Below, in pieces: positions 44,517 to 54,662 of a DNA stretch of 64,000 nucleotides (position 1 is the first letter of the stretch; each line of letters begins with the position of its first letter). Origin of the DNA: Conoideocrella luteorostrata (Eukaryota; Ascomycota; Sordariomycetes; Hypocreales; Clavicipitaceae). Location of the stretch: the NCBI GenBank assembly GCA_032433595.1, contig JASWJB010000067.1, forward strand, positions 97,256-161,255, given 5' to 3'. A program made the position numbers and the translations under genes. Under the pieces are notes generated by a model, which ran no database searches, was not told the DNA's origin, and was given only the letters and a program-made list of their open reading frames with translations.

Positions 44517-45677
44517 ATGAAGACTATCGTTGTCTTGGGCGTCGGCCTCGCCGGCACGCCTCTTATTCGCCAAATCATGCGAAACATCGTCCTTAAGAGC
44601 AAAGACTACAAGATGATTGTTGTCGCTCCAACCACCCATTTCCACTGGCCGCTTGCCATGCCCCGTGTTGTGGTCCCCGGCCAGATGCCAGACGACAAAG
44701 TCATGTACCCGCTCGAGCCGACATTTAAAGAGTACTCCGCCGATAAATTCGAGTTCATCTTGGGCAGTGCGAGCGGCCTTGACCCGGAGGGCAATCTCGT
44801 GACTATTGCGTTGAGTGATGGTACTAGCCGCACTGTGCCATACAACACTCTTTTCATAGCAACGGGATCCTCTGCCAAAGATGAGATGCCTTGGAAATTG
44901 GTCGGCACTGCTGACCACACGGTCGATCAGCTCCACCAGCTCCAAAAAAAGATTGAGAGCGCGAAGACAATCGTTGTTGCCGGGGGTGGGTTGACTGGCA
45001 CTGAAACGGCTGGCGAGATTGGCTACGAGTACGGCAAGAATGGCAAAAAGGATGTTTACTTCATTTACAACAGTGACTTGCCTCTTTCGTCGGCAGTGAT
45101 GAGCAGCGTGAGGAAACAAACTGAGACGGAGCTGGAAAGGATGAAGGTCAAGCTTATCCCCAATACTACAATTACGAAAGTCGCCATCCAAGGCCGCGAC
45201 ACTGTTCTCGAACTCAGGAATCGCGATGGCACGACCAAGACACTTACCACGCAGGCTTATCTGCCTACAACCGGCGTGACACCAAACACGTCCTTTGTTC
45301 CGAAACACATGCTTGACAGCAAGGGCTACATCAACCAAACAAGCTCACTTCGTGCTGATGGCCACAAAGATATTTTTGTGGTGGGAGACGCGGGAAACCT
45401 TGAAAATAACAGAGCCATAACTGCCTTTTCACAGGCCGAACACCTCATCAAGGTGCTGCCGTCGTATTTTGCCGGCGGCGAACTGATGGAATACAAAATC
45501 AACACCAAACCCATGTATGGCATAACACTTGGTCAGAGCAAAGGAACCGGACAAATGGGTACGTTCAAGCTTTTCAGCTTCCTCATCTGGTTTGTCAAGG
45601 GTCGCTTCATGGGGACGGACAAGGCTCCTTCTATTGCGAATGGAAAGATGACAATGTCTGCTACGTTTGAGAAGTGA
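44517..45677 (+). CDS. AMID/AIF-like FAD-dependent NAD(P)H oxidoreductase
   Basis: Single exon, 386 aa, of the pyridine nucleotide-disulphide oxidoreductase superfamily and closest in layout to AMID/FSP1-type and NDH-2-like proteins. The N-terminal FAD-binding Rossmann motif is VVLGVGLAGTPLI (GxGxxG). TLFIATGSSAK is the ATG motif. The NAD(P)H-binding Rossmann motif is IVVAGGGLTGTETAGE. The second FAD-contact motif is DIFVVGDAGNL. There are no redox-active CxxxxC cysteines, which argues against glutathione or thioredoxin reductase. The C-terminal LFSFLIWFVKGRFMG helix could associate with membrane. The probable role is NAD(P)H-quinone or similar one-substrate reduction; the substrate is unknown. 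It is followed 486 bp downstream by a dehydrogenase gene on the same strand. Confidence 0.88.
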   Translation: MKTIVVLGVGLAGTPLIRQIMRNIVLKSKDYKMIVVAPTTHFHWPLAMPRVVVPGQMPDDKVMYPLEPTFKEYSADKFEFILGSASGLDPEGNLVTIALSDGTSRTVPYNTLFIATGSSAKDEMPWKLVGTADHTVDQLHQLQKKIESAKTIVVAGGGLTGTETAGEIGYEYGKNGKKDVYFIYNSDLPLSSAVMSSVRKQTETELERMKVKLIPNTTITKVAIQGRDTVLELRNRDGTTKTLTTQAYLPTTGVTPNTSFVPKHMLDSKGYINQTSSLRADGHKDIFVVGDAGNLENNRAITAFSQAEHLIKVLPSYFAGGELMEYKINTKPMYGITLGQSKGTGQMGTFKLFSFLIWFVKGRFMGTDKAPSIANGKMTMSATFEK

Positions 45678-46163
45678 GTTTCGACGGTAAATGGGCTGCG
45701 AAGGTGACGGAACCTGAGATTTTTAGCATTTGAATTTCTGGAGTTTTCCTGCATCAAGGTATCGAATAGGAGTTTGATCAACAATACCAGTCATCTGTAC
45801 CTCTCTTAGGCATTAGGGCAATGTAGCGCGACTTGTGTCGTTTTGATGATCCGTGCTCCACATCAGCCTTCAGCGTGACACACCGGCACCTAAATTAATT
45901 TGTTGACCCGTGGCCGTGCTTTATATGAAACGTAAACCATTCCCGACAGATTGCTAGTTCGGATATCGCCAGAAGATTATCGATCACATGGACTGCCGGG
46001 AAACCTGTCTCGTGCGATTGCTTATTTACTTTGAATTTGCAATTATATGGCGCTGGTGTTGCAAGCGCGTATGGTGAAAGAATCAGAGAGACTTCGAATT
46101 GACGAAACATCGAATTGACCAATTGAAAGGTTTATGCTGCTGTCGATTTAGTTCAAGACTTCA

Positions 46164-47317
46164 ATGGACAGCGCAAGGCTCCTAATTGGGACGATAATTG
46201 GCCAGTACACGCCTCTGCCGTATCCTGACCAAGATTGGACGGGTAGGACAATCATCGTCACCGGCGCCAACATAGGTAACCACCTTCTCTGCTCGCTGAG
46301 AACTGGAATATATCGTCCATCGTCTCGCACTCCCTTCAAACAGGCGCGAGTAAATACCTGACTATGGCACCTAGGTATCGGTCTAGCGGCTGCCCGCCAT
46401 CTTGTTCGCCTCAACGCCAGCAAAGTCATTATCGGCTGTCGCAACGCGGACAAAGGCATCGCTGCGAAACAAGATGTTGAACGCTCAACCCAGCGACTCG
46501 GGGTAGTTGAAGTATGGTCTCTTGACCTCTGTTCCTTTGAAAGTGTCAAGGAGTTTGCTGCCCGGGCAGCCAAACTGGACCGTCTTGATGCTCTTATAAA
46601 CAATGCTGGTGTTCTGACCATGGATGCCAAGCGCTGCGATGGTCACGAAACCATGGTAACGGTCAATGTTCTATCCACATTACTGCTTACACTACTACTT
46701 TTGCCGACTCTTCGCCGAACGGCCACCAAGTTCAATGTTACGCCACATGTAGCGATAGTCTCTTCTGCCGGTTCATTCATGGTACACATGATCCCCTTGG
46801 CGGGCTGTCCGCATGCCAGCTACACTGCTACTCACAGGAGTTAATCTTTGAATAGGCAAGCTTTCCCCAAAGCGACGCAGCAAACATCTTTGAAGAACTC
46901 AAGAAATACAAGCTCTTCGCGGATCGATACAACACCACCAAGCTGATTCAGCTTATGATGATACGCAAACTCTCCGTCGCAGCGGATGCTTCTGGCAAGG
47001 CTCACGTCACAGTTAATGCGCTACATCCAGGCCTATGCAGGTCGAAGCTCTTCAGCGACCTCTGGTTTCCTCTCAATTGGATCTTTGTATTTGTGTTACT
47101 GGTATTTGCACGCACTTGTGAACAGGGATCTCGGACACTGGTCCACGCTGTGTCTGCTGGAACCGAGACACATGGCAAGTATTTATCTGAGTGTAAAGTG
47201 CATGTTTGGCCGGGCCGGATGGAGGGTCCGAAGGGAGAGGCGGTGACAAATCAGGTATGGGTTGAGTTATTGCAATTGATGGAAGAGATTGAGCCTGGCG
47301 TGACAGGAAACATATGA
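46164..47317 (+). CDS. short-chain dehydrogenase/reductase (326 aa)
   Basis: Three exons: 46164-46275, 46375-46781 and 46856-47317. The first join restores the cofactor motif TGANIGIG, which is split by intron 1. Other SDR marks are VIIGCRNADKG (Arg after beta-2 suggests NADP preference), LDLCSFESVKEF, the NNAG motif in DALINNAGVL, catalytic Ser in VAIVSSAGSF and the YxxxK pair in RYNTTK. NALHPGLCRS follows, and a hydrophobic segment (LNWIFVFVLLVFA) near residue 235 suggests membrane association, as in retinol-dehydrogenase/WWOX-like fungal SDRs. The substrate cannot be read from sequence. A gene for an FAD oxidoreductase lies upstream on the same strand, and no other pathway gene is nearby. 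Confidence 0.9.
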
Positions 47318-47676
47318 TTTGTTTGCCATGTACGGAGTATGCTATCGCCAATCGTTTGCAGAAAACTTGTCTCCTAAACAAGCAAGAATTTTGTTGACTT
47401 GCTATGAGTCCATCCTGTGTGCGTCACGTGAACAGAAGAGAAGACAGACAATTTACAATCCGAAAGTTGCAGTATTGCCAATAGATACAACTAGTTCATA
47501 TCAATCCTGATGTCTGCGAACACTGCAATCCTCACGTCAACCGCCATGGGTCAGATATAGCGATCACGCTGAAGGTACTGTCAGACACCATGGTCAGTGT
47601 TTTATTTAGAGTATTTGATAACATTTTCATACCGAATCCGAAACCATCAAATTAACCACAACGAAGCCATTCGATC

Positions 47677-48153
47677 CTACAAGCCTGATTGGGGACAATC
47701 TCCATGCTTACATCCCTCACACAGTTCCGTTTTGTGAGGCTGTGTCGTTTTTCGGTCATAATAGGGCGGGATTACTCTCACACCAGACCATTTCTTCAGA
47801 CGATAAGCAACTCTTTCCGCGTAAGTATCATCAAGAGTAGGCCGACTAAGAGAATTACACTTTTTGCACCGTTGGTGGTATACTCTCGCGTTGTATCTGC
47901 GTCCGTGGTATTGGCGAATGAGAATCGCGATCCTCCCGCTGCCCCATCCCTTGGAGCTACAATTCTGATTGGGACATGCAAATTGACCCATGACATTTGT
48001 TTTGTATTCTTTGGTCGATGACCTGTTGTCGTCATTGCCATAAAATTCAAAGTTGATGCTGTCTTCGTCCAGTTGCGTTTCGACCTCTTTGTGCAACTCA
48101 GGGTAGAGAGACCAACTCCCTACCCTGCTTGCATTGGATTTCTTGCGTGCCAT
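47677..48153 (-). CDS. 3CxxC-type zinc-finger protein (158 aa)
   Basis: Single exon, 158 aa. It matches the fungal 3CxxC (zf-3CxxC, receptor-transporter-like) family. A first cysteine pair with W-G-S follows in FACPNQNCSSKGWGSGRIAI. Then RRYNARVYHQRCKKCNSLSR gives the CxxC pair. AERVAYRLKKWSGV is the conserved helix, and ELCEGCKHGDC is the last Cys cluster. The N-terminus is basic (MARKKSNASR). The first pair is CX4C rather than CxxC. The biochemical role of fungal members is unknown; in animals related domains occur in receptor-trafficking proteins. It lies tail to tail with the SDR gene (359 bp). Confidence 0.88.
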   Translation of the reverse strand: MARKKSNASRVGSWSLYPELHKEVETQLDEDSINFEFYGNDDNRSSTKEYKTNVMGQFACPNQNCSSKGWGSGRIAILIRQYHGRRYNARVYHQRCKKCNSLSRPTLDDTYAERVAYRLKKWSGVRVIPPYYDRKTTQPHKTELCEGCKHGDCPQSGL

Positions 48154-49403
48154 TGCGGATATACTTTAGAGATAGAGGAAGAAATAAGAGAAATAAGGGA
48201 GAGATTGACAGACTTGATCAGTTTCTGTGAGGACTGTGGTGTGTACTCACAATTCAGTCGTCTAGGAGGCAGTTGGAGCGAGAACCTGCAAGAAAAACAG
48301 AAGAACTAGGAGGGGGTTGTCGTGGGATAAGGGGAGCTACATTCAGTCTGGCCGTTGGCTAGGCTCTTGTCGATGTATTGACACCATTCACTCTCCCCTC
48401 AGATGACACAGCCATCTGCACTATTGGTCATGTACATAGTTACTCAAATGTGATCTTGGTCAGTTCGCCCTTCCTGACTGTGGGGCAGTGTTGGCAAAAT
48501 TTTAAAGCATTTGCATCTATTGGCTTGTCTATATTCATTTTGAGCAAATGACCTGCCATGGAGAGACGCCACTTGCAAGTGGGTGGCATCGGCAGCATGG
48601 CATCATGAAGCGAGTGACTGCATATACCACGTCACTATTATTGAGATATTAGCCAATTAGAAAGCTAGCGGTGATAGTGGCAGCGGCGGTGGTGGTACAA
48701 GAAAAAGTAACATCAGTTTCCGCTTCTGTTATATGCTTGGAGATGGTCTCCGTGTTCGAATTGGCGTTTTTCAAAGAAGTTGTCCCGGGTCGCGGCAGTC
48801 GAGTCGCTACATTTAGACTTAGGACACATAATGAAGCATGGTATTGCGTCTTTTGTGAAACTAAGAAAACCTGATAGCAAGAACGGCTGTCAAGTATTCA
48901 CCTTTTTGGTCTCATTGTCTCCCAGCTCCGCTGTTTTTTCTCGCCCGTCCCGAGTTACTTCCATCCATTTGAAGCTCGAGAACAAATAAGTGGATGAGTC
49001 CGTCAACGTGCAGTAACAGTAGTTCTAGCTTATGTTCGACCGGAATTCCGGCTGTAGCTGAGAACGAGCTGTACCACTGAGTGGCATCTTTGGAGGTCGA
49101 TGGCTGATGACTTGGTTCCCTTACCTGCCTTCACTAGTCTTTCCCAGTAACTGAGGCATCCAATATAAACATAACTTCTCAACAACTTCTAGTATCTTGG
49201 ATCTAAATATTTATCTTCTCATCACTTCAATTTCTAGACCCTGAGGCGAGTGACATGCTCTTCTGGGTGCCCTACAAAATGCCACGACATGTCACATGCA
49301 TCTGAATAAAAGTTCTTTTGAATTGAGATATCAAGAATCATATCCTTGATTCCTCATTCTCATTACGCATCGGCACCGTACACTCTAAGCTCTTTCTTAC
49401 ATC
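48154..49403. other. intergenic region without a supported gene
   Basis: The left part is the promoter of the 3CxxC gene. The rest holds short scattered frames. Near 49140-49240 the DNA is A/T-rich with CTTCTCAACAACTTCTAG-like leader sequence, which fits a promoter for the small candidate gene that follows. Confidence 0.5.
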
Positions 49404-49751
49404 ATGGTTGGTAAGTCCTCCTATAATTGTTAACGTTCGAGGATAGACCAAACGACAACGCTTGACGCTATGGAAAATTAGCATATGATCAAATTCCAGC
49501 TATGTTTTTTTCATCGGGGAGTTATTACCGCAGGAGTTCATTCTTCAGTCGTGTTAGGAACAGATAAAGGTGAGTCACGATGGTGACCAGCGGGGTCTAA
49601 ATATTACAATGGGCGTTGCGCTGGATGCAAATGGAAGTCGGCAGTTTCAGTCTCGGAGAAATTAGATTGGCCAAGTGATAGAAAAGTTCATTTCTTTTAT
49701 AATCTTGGGCTTACAATTACCATTATAGGCAGGCATGTTTATGCCATGTAA
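49404..49751 (+). CDS. candidate spliced microprotein (about 46 aa)
   Basis: A tentative three-exon model: 49404-49410, 49534-49569 and 49645-49751. The donors are strong (GTAAGT and GTGAGT), the acceptors are CAG and both joins keep phase. The translation begins MVGVHSSVVLGTDK and continues VSVSEKLDWPSDRKVHFFYN, ending LGLTITIIGRHVYAM, so a hydrophobic C-terminal helix is possible. No family is known. Two good donor/acceptor pairs in such a short stretch are suggestive, but the model could be chance. Confidence 0.25.
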
Positions 49752-50198
49752 GGGAAAGGGACAGGACACATGAAAAGTAATACAGCAATGTAAACACAAG
49801 ACATGGATGGCCTCCAAAGTAGGACACAGAGGAAGCTGCCTGCCCCGCTGTCGATTTGCTTGCACTGTGTCGTCCTTGCCTCTTCAGTGCTAGACCCACG
49901 CGACTCGACTCCAGCTTTTGCACTAGCTAGATCACTTCCACCACGCAGACGTCAGCATCAACATCAACAATAATCCATCGTCCACCCTCCAAATAAGTTT
50001 GCCACATCCTTCCATGCGCAACCGACACCCAGTTCTCATATGCCAACAACATTATCATTTTCCCACAACCATCCGCGACGCCCACCTGCGCTGCCACGTG
50101 CAGCACCATCTCGTCCAACCTGACTGACCTCGTCCATCTCCATTCGCAATAGACATTCTCCTCGACTCTTCGGCATCCAACCACTCGGCCCAACGCCC

Positions 50199-53100
50199 AT
50201 GGACCAAAATACCAATGCAAGCCGCGCATTGAGCGATGACCTGCTTTTTTGGTCCAACTTTGTCACCAAATGCATTTCCAAGCGCCTCGCTATCGAAACC
50301 TTTCACCAATATGTACCCCTCGTCTACTTGGATCATCGCCTTCCGCCCATCCTTATCGCTGAGGTGCTTCTTCGCCCACACCCGGACAATGACGTAAGTC
50401 TCGATCCGCGCATACCGCCGTATATTCAGGTTCTCAGCAAGCTCGGCTACGTTGATGCTGCTTCAATACTGCGCGCTCTGTACAAGTTCTCGTCGTTGCA
50501 TGCACTGCTGGAGACGACGGCGCAAATTGGGACACAGCAGCATAGCAAGAATGACAAGCAAGATCGGCATGCTAAAGATGGGAAAAAGGACACGTTACGC
50601 TGGAGGAGCTCATCTTGGGCCGAGGAGGTACTCTTCTTCCAGGTTATAAAGATTATGGTTGAAGGTACCGCTTTTCAGGATTCTGCAACTGTACTAGAGT
50701 TGTGCCATGTCATATCCAAGTGGATGCAGTTATGGGCCATGGCCACGAATGCATTTGCAGCTGATGTTGTAGGCGAGCTGCAGAATTCTCAAGTTCGTGA
50801 AGGTTTGGAGGTTGCTAGAAATGCTTTTGTTCCTCTCGTCTTGCGGTTAGTGGAAAATCCGATAGTTGCTAAGACTATCAGCAAACCATTTGCCAAACGC
50901 ACTCGCAGACATCTATCAAACAGCTTGTCAAGTTTCATTCAAACGTTACAAGCTGCTCCATTGGTTGACCGCCTCGAAATGTTTCGCACTGATACGTTGG
51001 CGAAACTTGATCCTGTTGATAAGAAAAGACAGGCTGCTGATAATGCCGCCATGGATGAACTGCTGGAGACAACGGTTGGTGCAGACAACTTTGTCATTCC
51101 AGACTTGATTGTCTCTAATACGAGAGCGGGGCTGTACATATATTTGAACGCCACGGTACGTTTGCTGAAGGTTCAAGTCGAAAGCTTTGCCGGCCTAACT
51201 CCAAAAAGCTTGTAGGGCGTCCGTTGATCGACGATCATACATTAATATCATATATTCACAACCGTTATCAAGGTCAAACGCAATCGGGCATAATTGATCT
51301 TATACTAGCCTCTTTCGACATTCTCGCCAACACCGTATTCCGTAACGAAGCACCCAAGGATGCGAATCTACTCAAGTCATTCTTAATAAATAAAGTGCCT
51401 CTGCTATTGTGCCAGCTCTGCTCAGCTGGGTTTGATAGGGACTCGTCTGAAATTTGCATTACAGAAGCTCTTAATCAAATAGACACAAGCATATTCCCTA
51501 CTGCCTCTCTCATGTTTGATGAGTCAAGGAATAACAATCCTTACACGGAGAGTGTTCGAGAGGAGTTTTGCACAGCTTGCGCGCTTCACGGTCTAGTGCA
51601 CAGAGAGCACGTCGAGAGGATACTGGGCGAGACGTCCATGTCCTACGAACCTTCACTGGAGAAACTTTCAAAGGACAAGCTTGTTCAAGATTGCCTAGCA
51701 GACCCAGACAAGGTCCAAGGGCTGGTAAGAGATCTGGAGAAGATGGATGGTAACGTGGGAGCAGTTGCTCAGGCCTTGGTTGATGTATGTGCATACCTAT
51801 CTCAACTCTAACATTGACTGCTTGCAGCGCTAATTGGAGGCAGGTAATGCGCCAACTATGTCAAAACAAAGAGACAATGTCGCTGAAGATGTTATGCAGC
51901 CAGCTAGCACAAAAACCGCAAACACTGGATATTTTACTTCTATTCGAGAAATTGCCGGCGATTCTCGACTCTGTCTGCCAGTTGCTGGACAATTGGCAAT
52001 ACGAAGAAGACCAAGGCGAGTATCAGCCCATCTACGAAGACTTCGGTTCCATTTTGCTGCTGGTTCTAGCCTTTGCCTACCGGTATAACCTAAATGCAGC
52101 CGACATTGGCATCTCGTCCCCCCAGTCATGCATTGCTAGAATTTTAAGCAGAGCTCATGTGAGCCGTGAGCGGGACGAAATGACTGAGCAGGAAAGGGGT
52201 CATGTCACTGGGTGGATTCAGGGGCTGTTCGATAGCGATGCCGGCGGCCTCGGAGACGATTTGATGTCTTCATGCCCCCCACAAGACTTTTATTTGCTGG
52301 TTGCCTCTATCTTTCAGAATATTCTCGTGGCTTACACGTATGGGTACCTTAACGACGAGGCCCTTAAAGGGGGTATAGAATGTGAGCATCTGTCCCGGAC
52401 CGCCCACATGCACAAAAATCGCTGACTACTCTTTTGCAGACCTAGTCGACACTTTTCTGCTACCTTCACTAGTTCCAGCGCTGCGATTCCTTGCAGACTA
52501 CCTCTGGGTGGAACAAAAGGAGCAGAAAGCCATTATCAAAATCCTACAGCTCATTCTTCTTCCCAAGTCGATTTCTAGAGAAGCAAGCACCATGCTATCG
52601 TCGGTGCGAATTCTGGTCGCACAGCCCTTGGAGCATTCGCTGCGGACGTATCAGCGCCAGGATCCAAAGAACCAAGATATTGAGCCGCTCTTGAGAGCGC
52701 TCAAAGAGAGTCTATCTCTGTCACGACGAACGGGAGGCGCAGATCACAATGAGTTGACGCTATGGGGTAGCAGCTCGAACGCCGGCAATTCGGGTGCCCT
52801 GAGGCAAACGGTTCAGGGATTGGTGCAATGGGCCACGCACCCAGCAGCTAACGGCATGCCGACCTCTTACACACATAGACAGGTCATTGCTATGGTTCGA
52901 ATCTGCGGAGCGAAAAGAGCATTATTCCCGCTCCTTGAAGAGGTTCAAGCACAGTCAGAGACTGGCAGTGCAAATGTAGTCTACGACGTAGTTGGAGCAA
53001 TAATATGCGCACCAGACGTCACCAACCAAGTCCCGCCAACGGATCAGATGCTAGATGCATCCGGAAACGTTCAATCTGCGTCGCAACGAAGATTGACACT

Positions 53101-53500
53101 CCGCCAAGCCCTCAGCTCCATGGCTGAGGGGGCTCGCAAACTACAAAAGGTAGATGCTGGCCGAGCAGACATTGCTGTTCGTCTACACAGACGTGTCGAA
53201 GCACACATGGTCATACCCCAGCCACAAGCCATCCTAGAAGCGCCTGGTATTCAACTAGACCTCACAGCAGGAGGGGCCGGTCTCGGTGATGTAGATGCCA
53301 TGACCGCAGGGGGCGTCGGAGGGGACAGTTTGGTCGTTGATACTGTGGGATTGGACATGGGCTTGGGTGGGCCAGGAAGCGCGGGAGGCTTGGATACGAC
53401 GAGCGATGCGGATTTGTTTGGCGGACTAGACACGAGTATGGATATGTTTGGCTGGGATAGTATGGATCTGACTGGTAATGACCTCACTGATCAGCTGTAG
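50199..53500 (+). CDS. MED5: Mediator complex subunit 5 (MED5/NUT1)
   Basis: Four exons, 50199-51155, 51209-51784, 51844-52381 and 52440-53500, with introns of 53, 59 and 58 bp. The product is 1043 aa, usual for fungal Med5. Med5 (Nut1) is a tail-module Mediator subunit linking activators to RNA polymerase II. It is largely helical with no catalytic motif. Family-typical segments include FWSNFVTKCISKRLAIETF near the start, YVDAASILRALYKFSSLH, EEFCTACALHGLV, KMDGNVGAVAQALVDV across exon 2/3, FGSILLLVLAFAYRYNL, and VDTFLLPSLVPALRFLADYL in exon 4. The C-terminus is Gly/Asp-rich (GGLDTTSDADLFGGLDTSMD) and ends in an acidic MFGWDSMDLTG element typical of this family. Exon 1 contains a donor-like GTAAGT near 50395 that is not used in the continuous reading. 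Confidence 0.93.
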
Positions 53501-54662
53501 TAAGCGCGTCGAGACTCAGATGTCATAATAGCAGACGGTTAAATTAGTAGCCGGCTCTCTACTCCGTACATTATTAGACCCGCAGCATATCGACAGAAGA
53601 CCCGCAGCTTCCCATTTGTATCTTAAGATAGCAGCTGTTTTGTCATAATTAGTCGAAACAGAGCGTTCTTTTTCTGCGATAAGGTATTGGATTTAGATGC
53701 ATTCTACTTCAAGTCCAGCGCGTCGATAGATCAAGTGACCCGACTTGGACTTGACTAGTGGCGGAAGTAAATTTATGAATGTCGAAGAAGGCAGTGGGCA
53801 CGAGGGTCCCTTGTCATTACTGTTTAATGTTACAAATGTTGCTAATCTGCACGCAATGAGTAAATGATGTGGACGCAGATAACACCAGCATTTCTTGCTG
53901 CCGTCGCAACCATGAATCACGGCTGATCTACTCTGTACGGATCGGAAGGAAATATGCCGCGTCCGCATTGCACTGCATTACATCTACGGAGTACATGATC
54001 ATCATCGTGGGGGTCATTTACCAAGGTTGCACTTGGCGCGGAGTATCGGCCCGTCAAATCTTCTCATCTCTACTCCGTGTGCTAACTAGCTGTATTATAT
54101 GGATCTGCGGTGCCCCGGAATCCATCCCGATTAGACCGCGTTCGTCTTCCGCCTTGAACATCATCATTGCGGAGCAGTCGTGTCTATTGAATCGGGACTT
54201 GGTCCTTCCCGTTTTATCTTTCATCACAATATCGGCACACAGCGGTGAATGGGGGCAATGTGCTAGTTGAGTTGGCCAGATTGAATGTTGTTCTTTTTTT
54301 GCTCTATTTCCCACTTTCTTCTCTTACCCCGCAGATATTCATTGGGGGGATTTCTCCGAGAGTTTGTGTTTTAACGCTTTCTGGGAAGGAGCTTGCCCCC
54401 CCCCCCCCCCCTCGGCTTGAAACAAAGCGCATGCTAGTTGGTTATCCGTCGTTGACAGGCTTTATTCGGACCGTTGGACGACAATTAAAAAGGCGTGATT
54501 CGTAGTGCCTAAATAATTTGGGTCATTCGCCCAGGATTCCCCTCATTGTTCATCTCATGTTATAAAATATTAAGCATCATTACTGTTATTTCTTTCTTTC
54601 CTCCTTTTTTGGGTCTGCGTCATAACTTGCAACAGTCATTGTGGGTGATGACAATTATTAAC
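53501..54662. promoter_or_regulatory. upstream region of the beta-glucosidase gene
   Basis: 1162 bp with no supported gene. Three SYGGRG matches, the consensus bound by carbon-catabolite repressor CreA/CRE1, lie at 54007 (GTGGGG), 54038 (GCGGAG) and 54169 (GCGGAG). A C16 run spans 54396-54411 and motif copies lie at 53560 and 53985. Regulation by CreA is inferred from matches to a short consensus. Confidence 0.45.
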
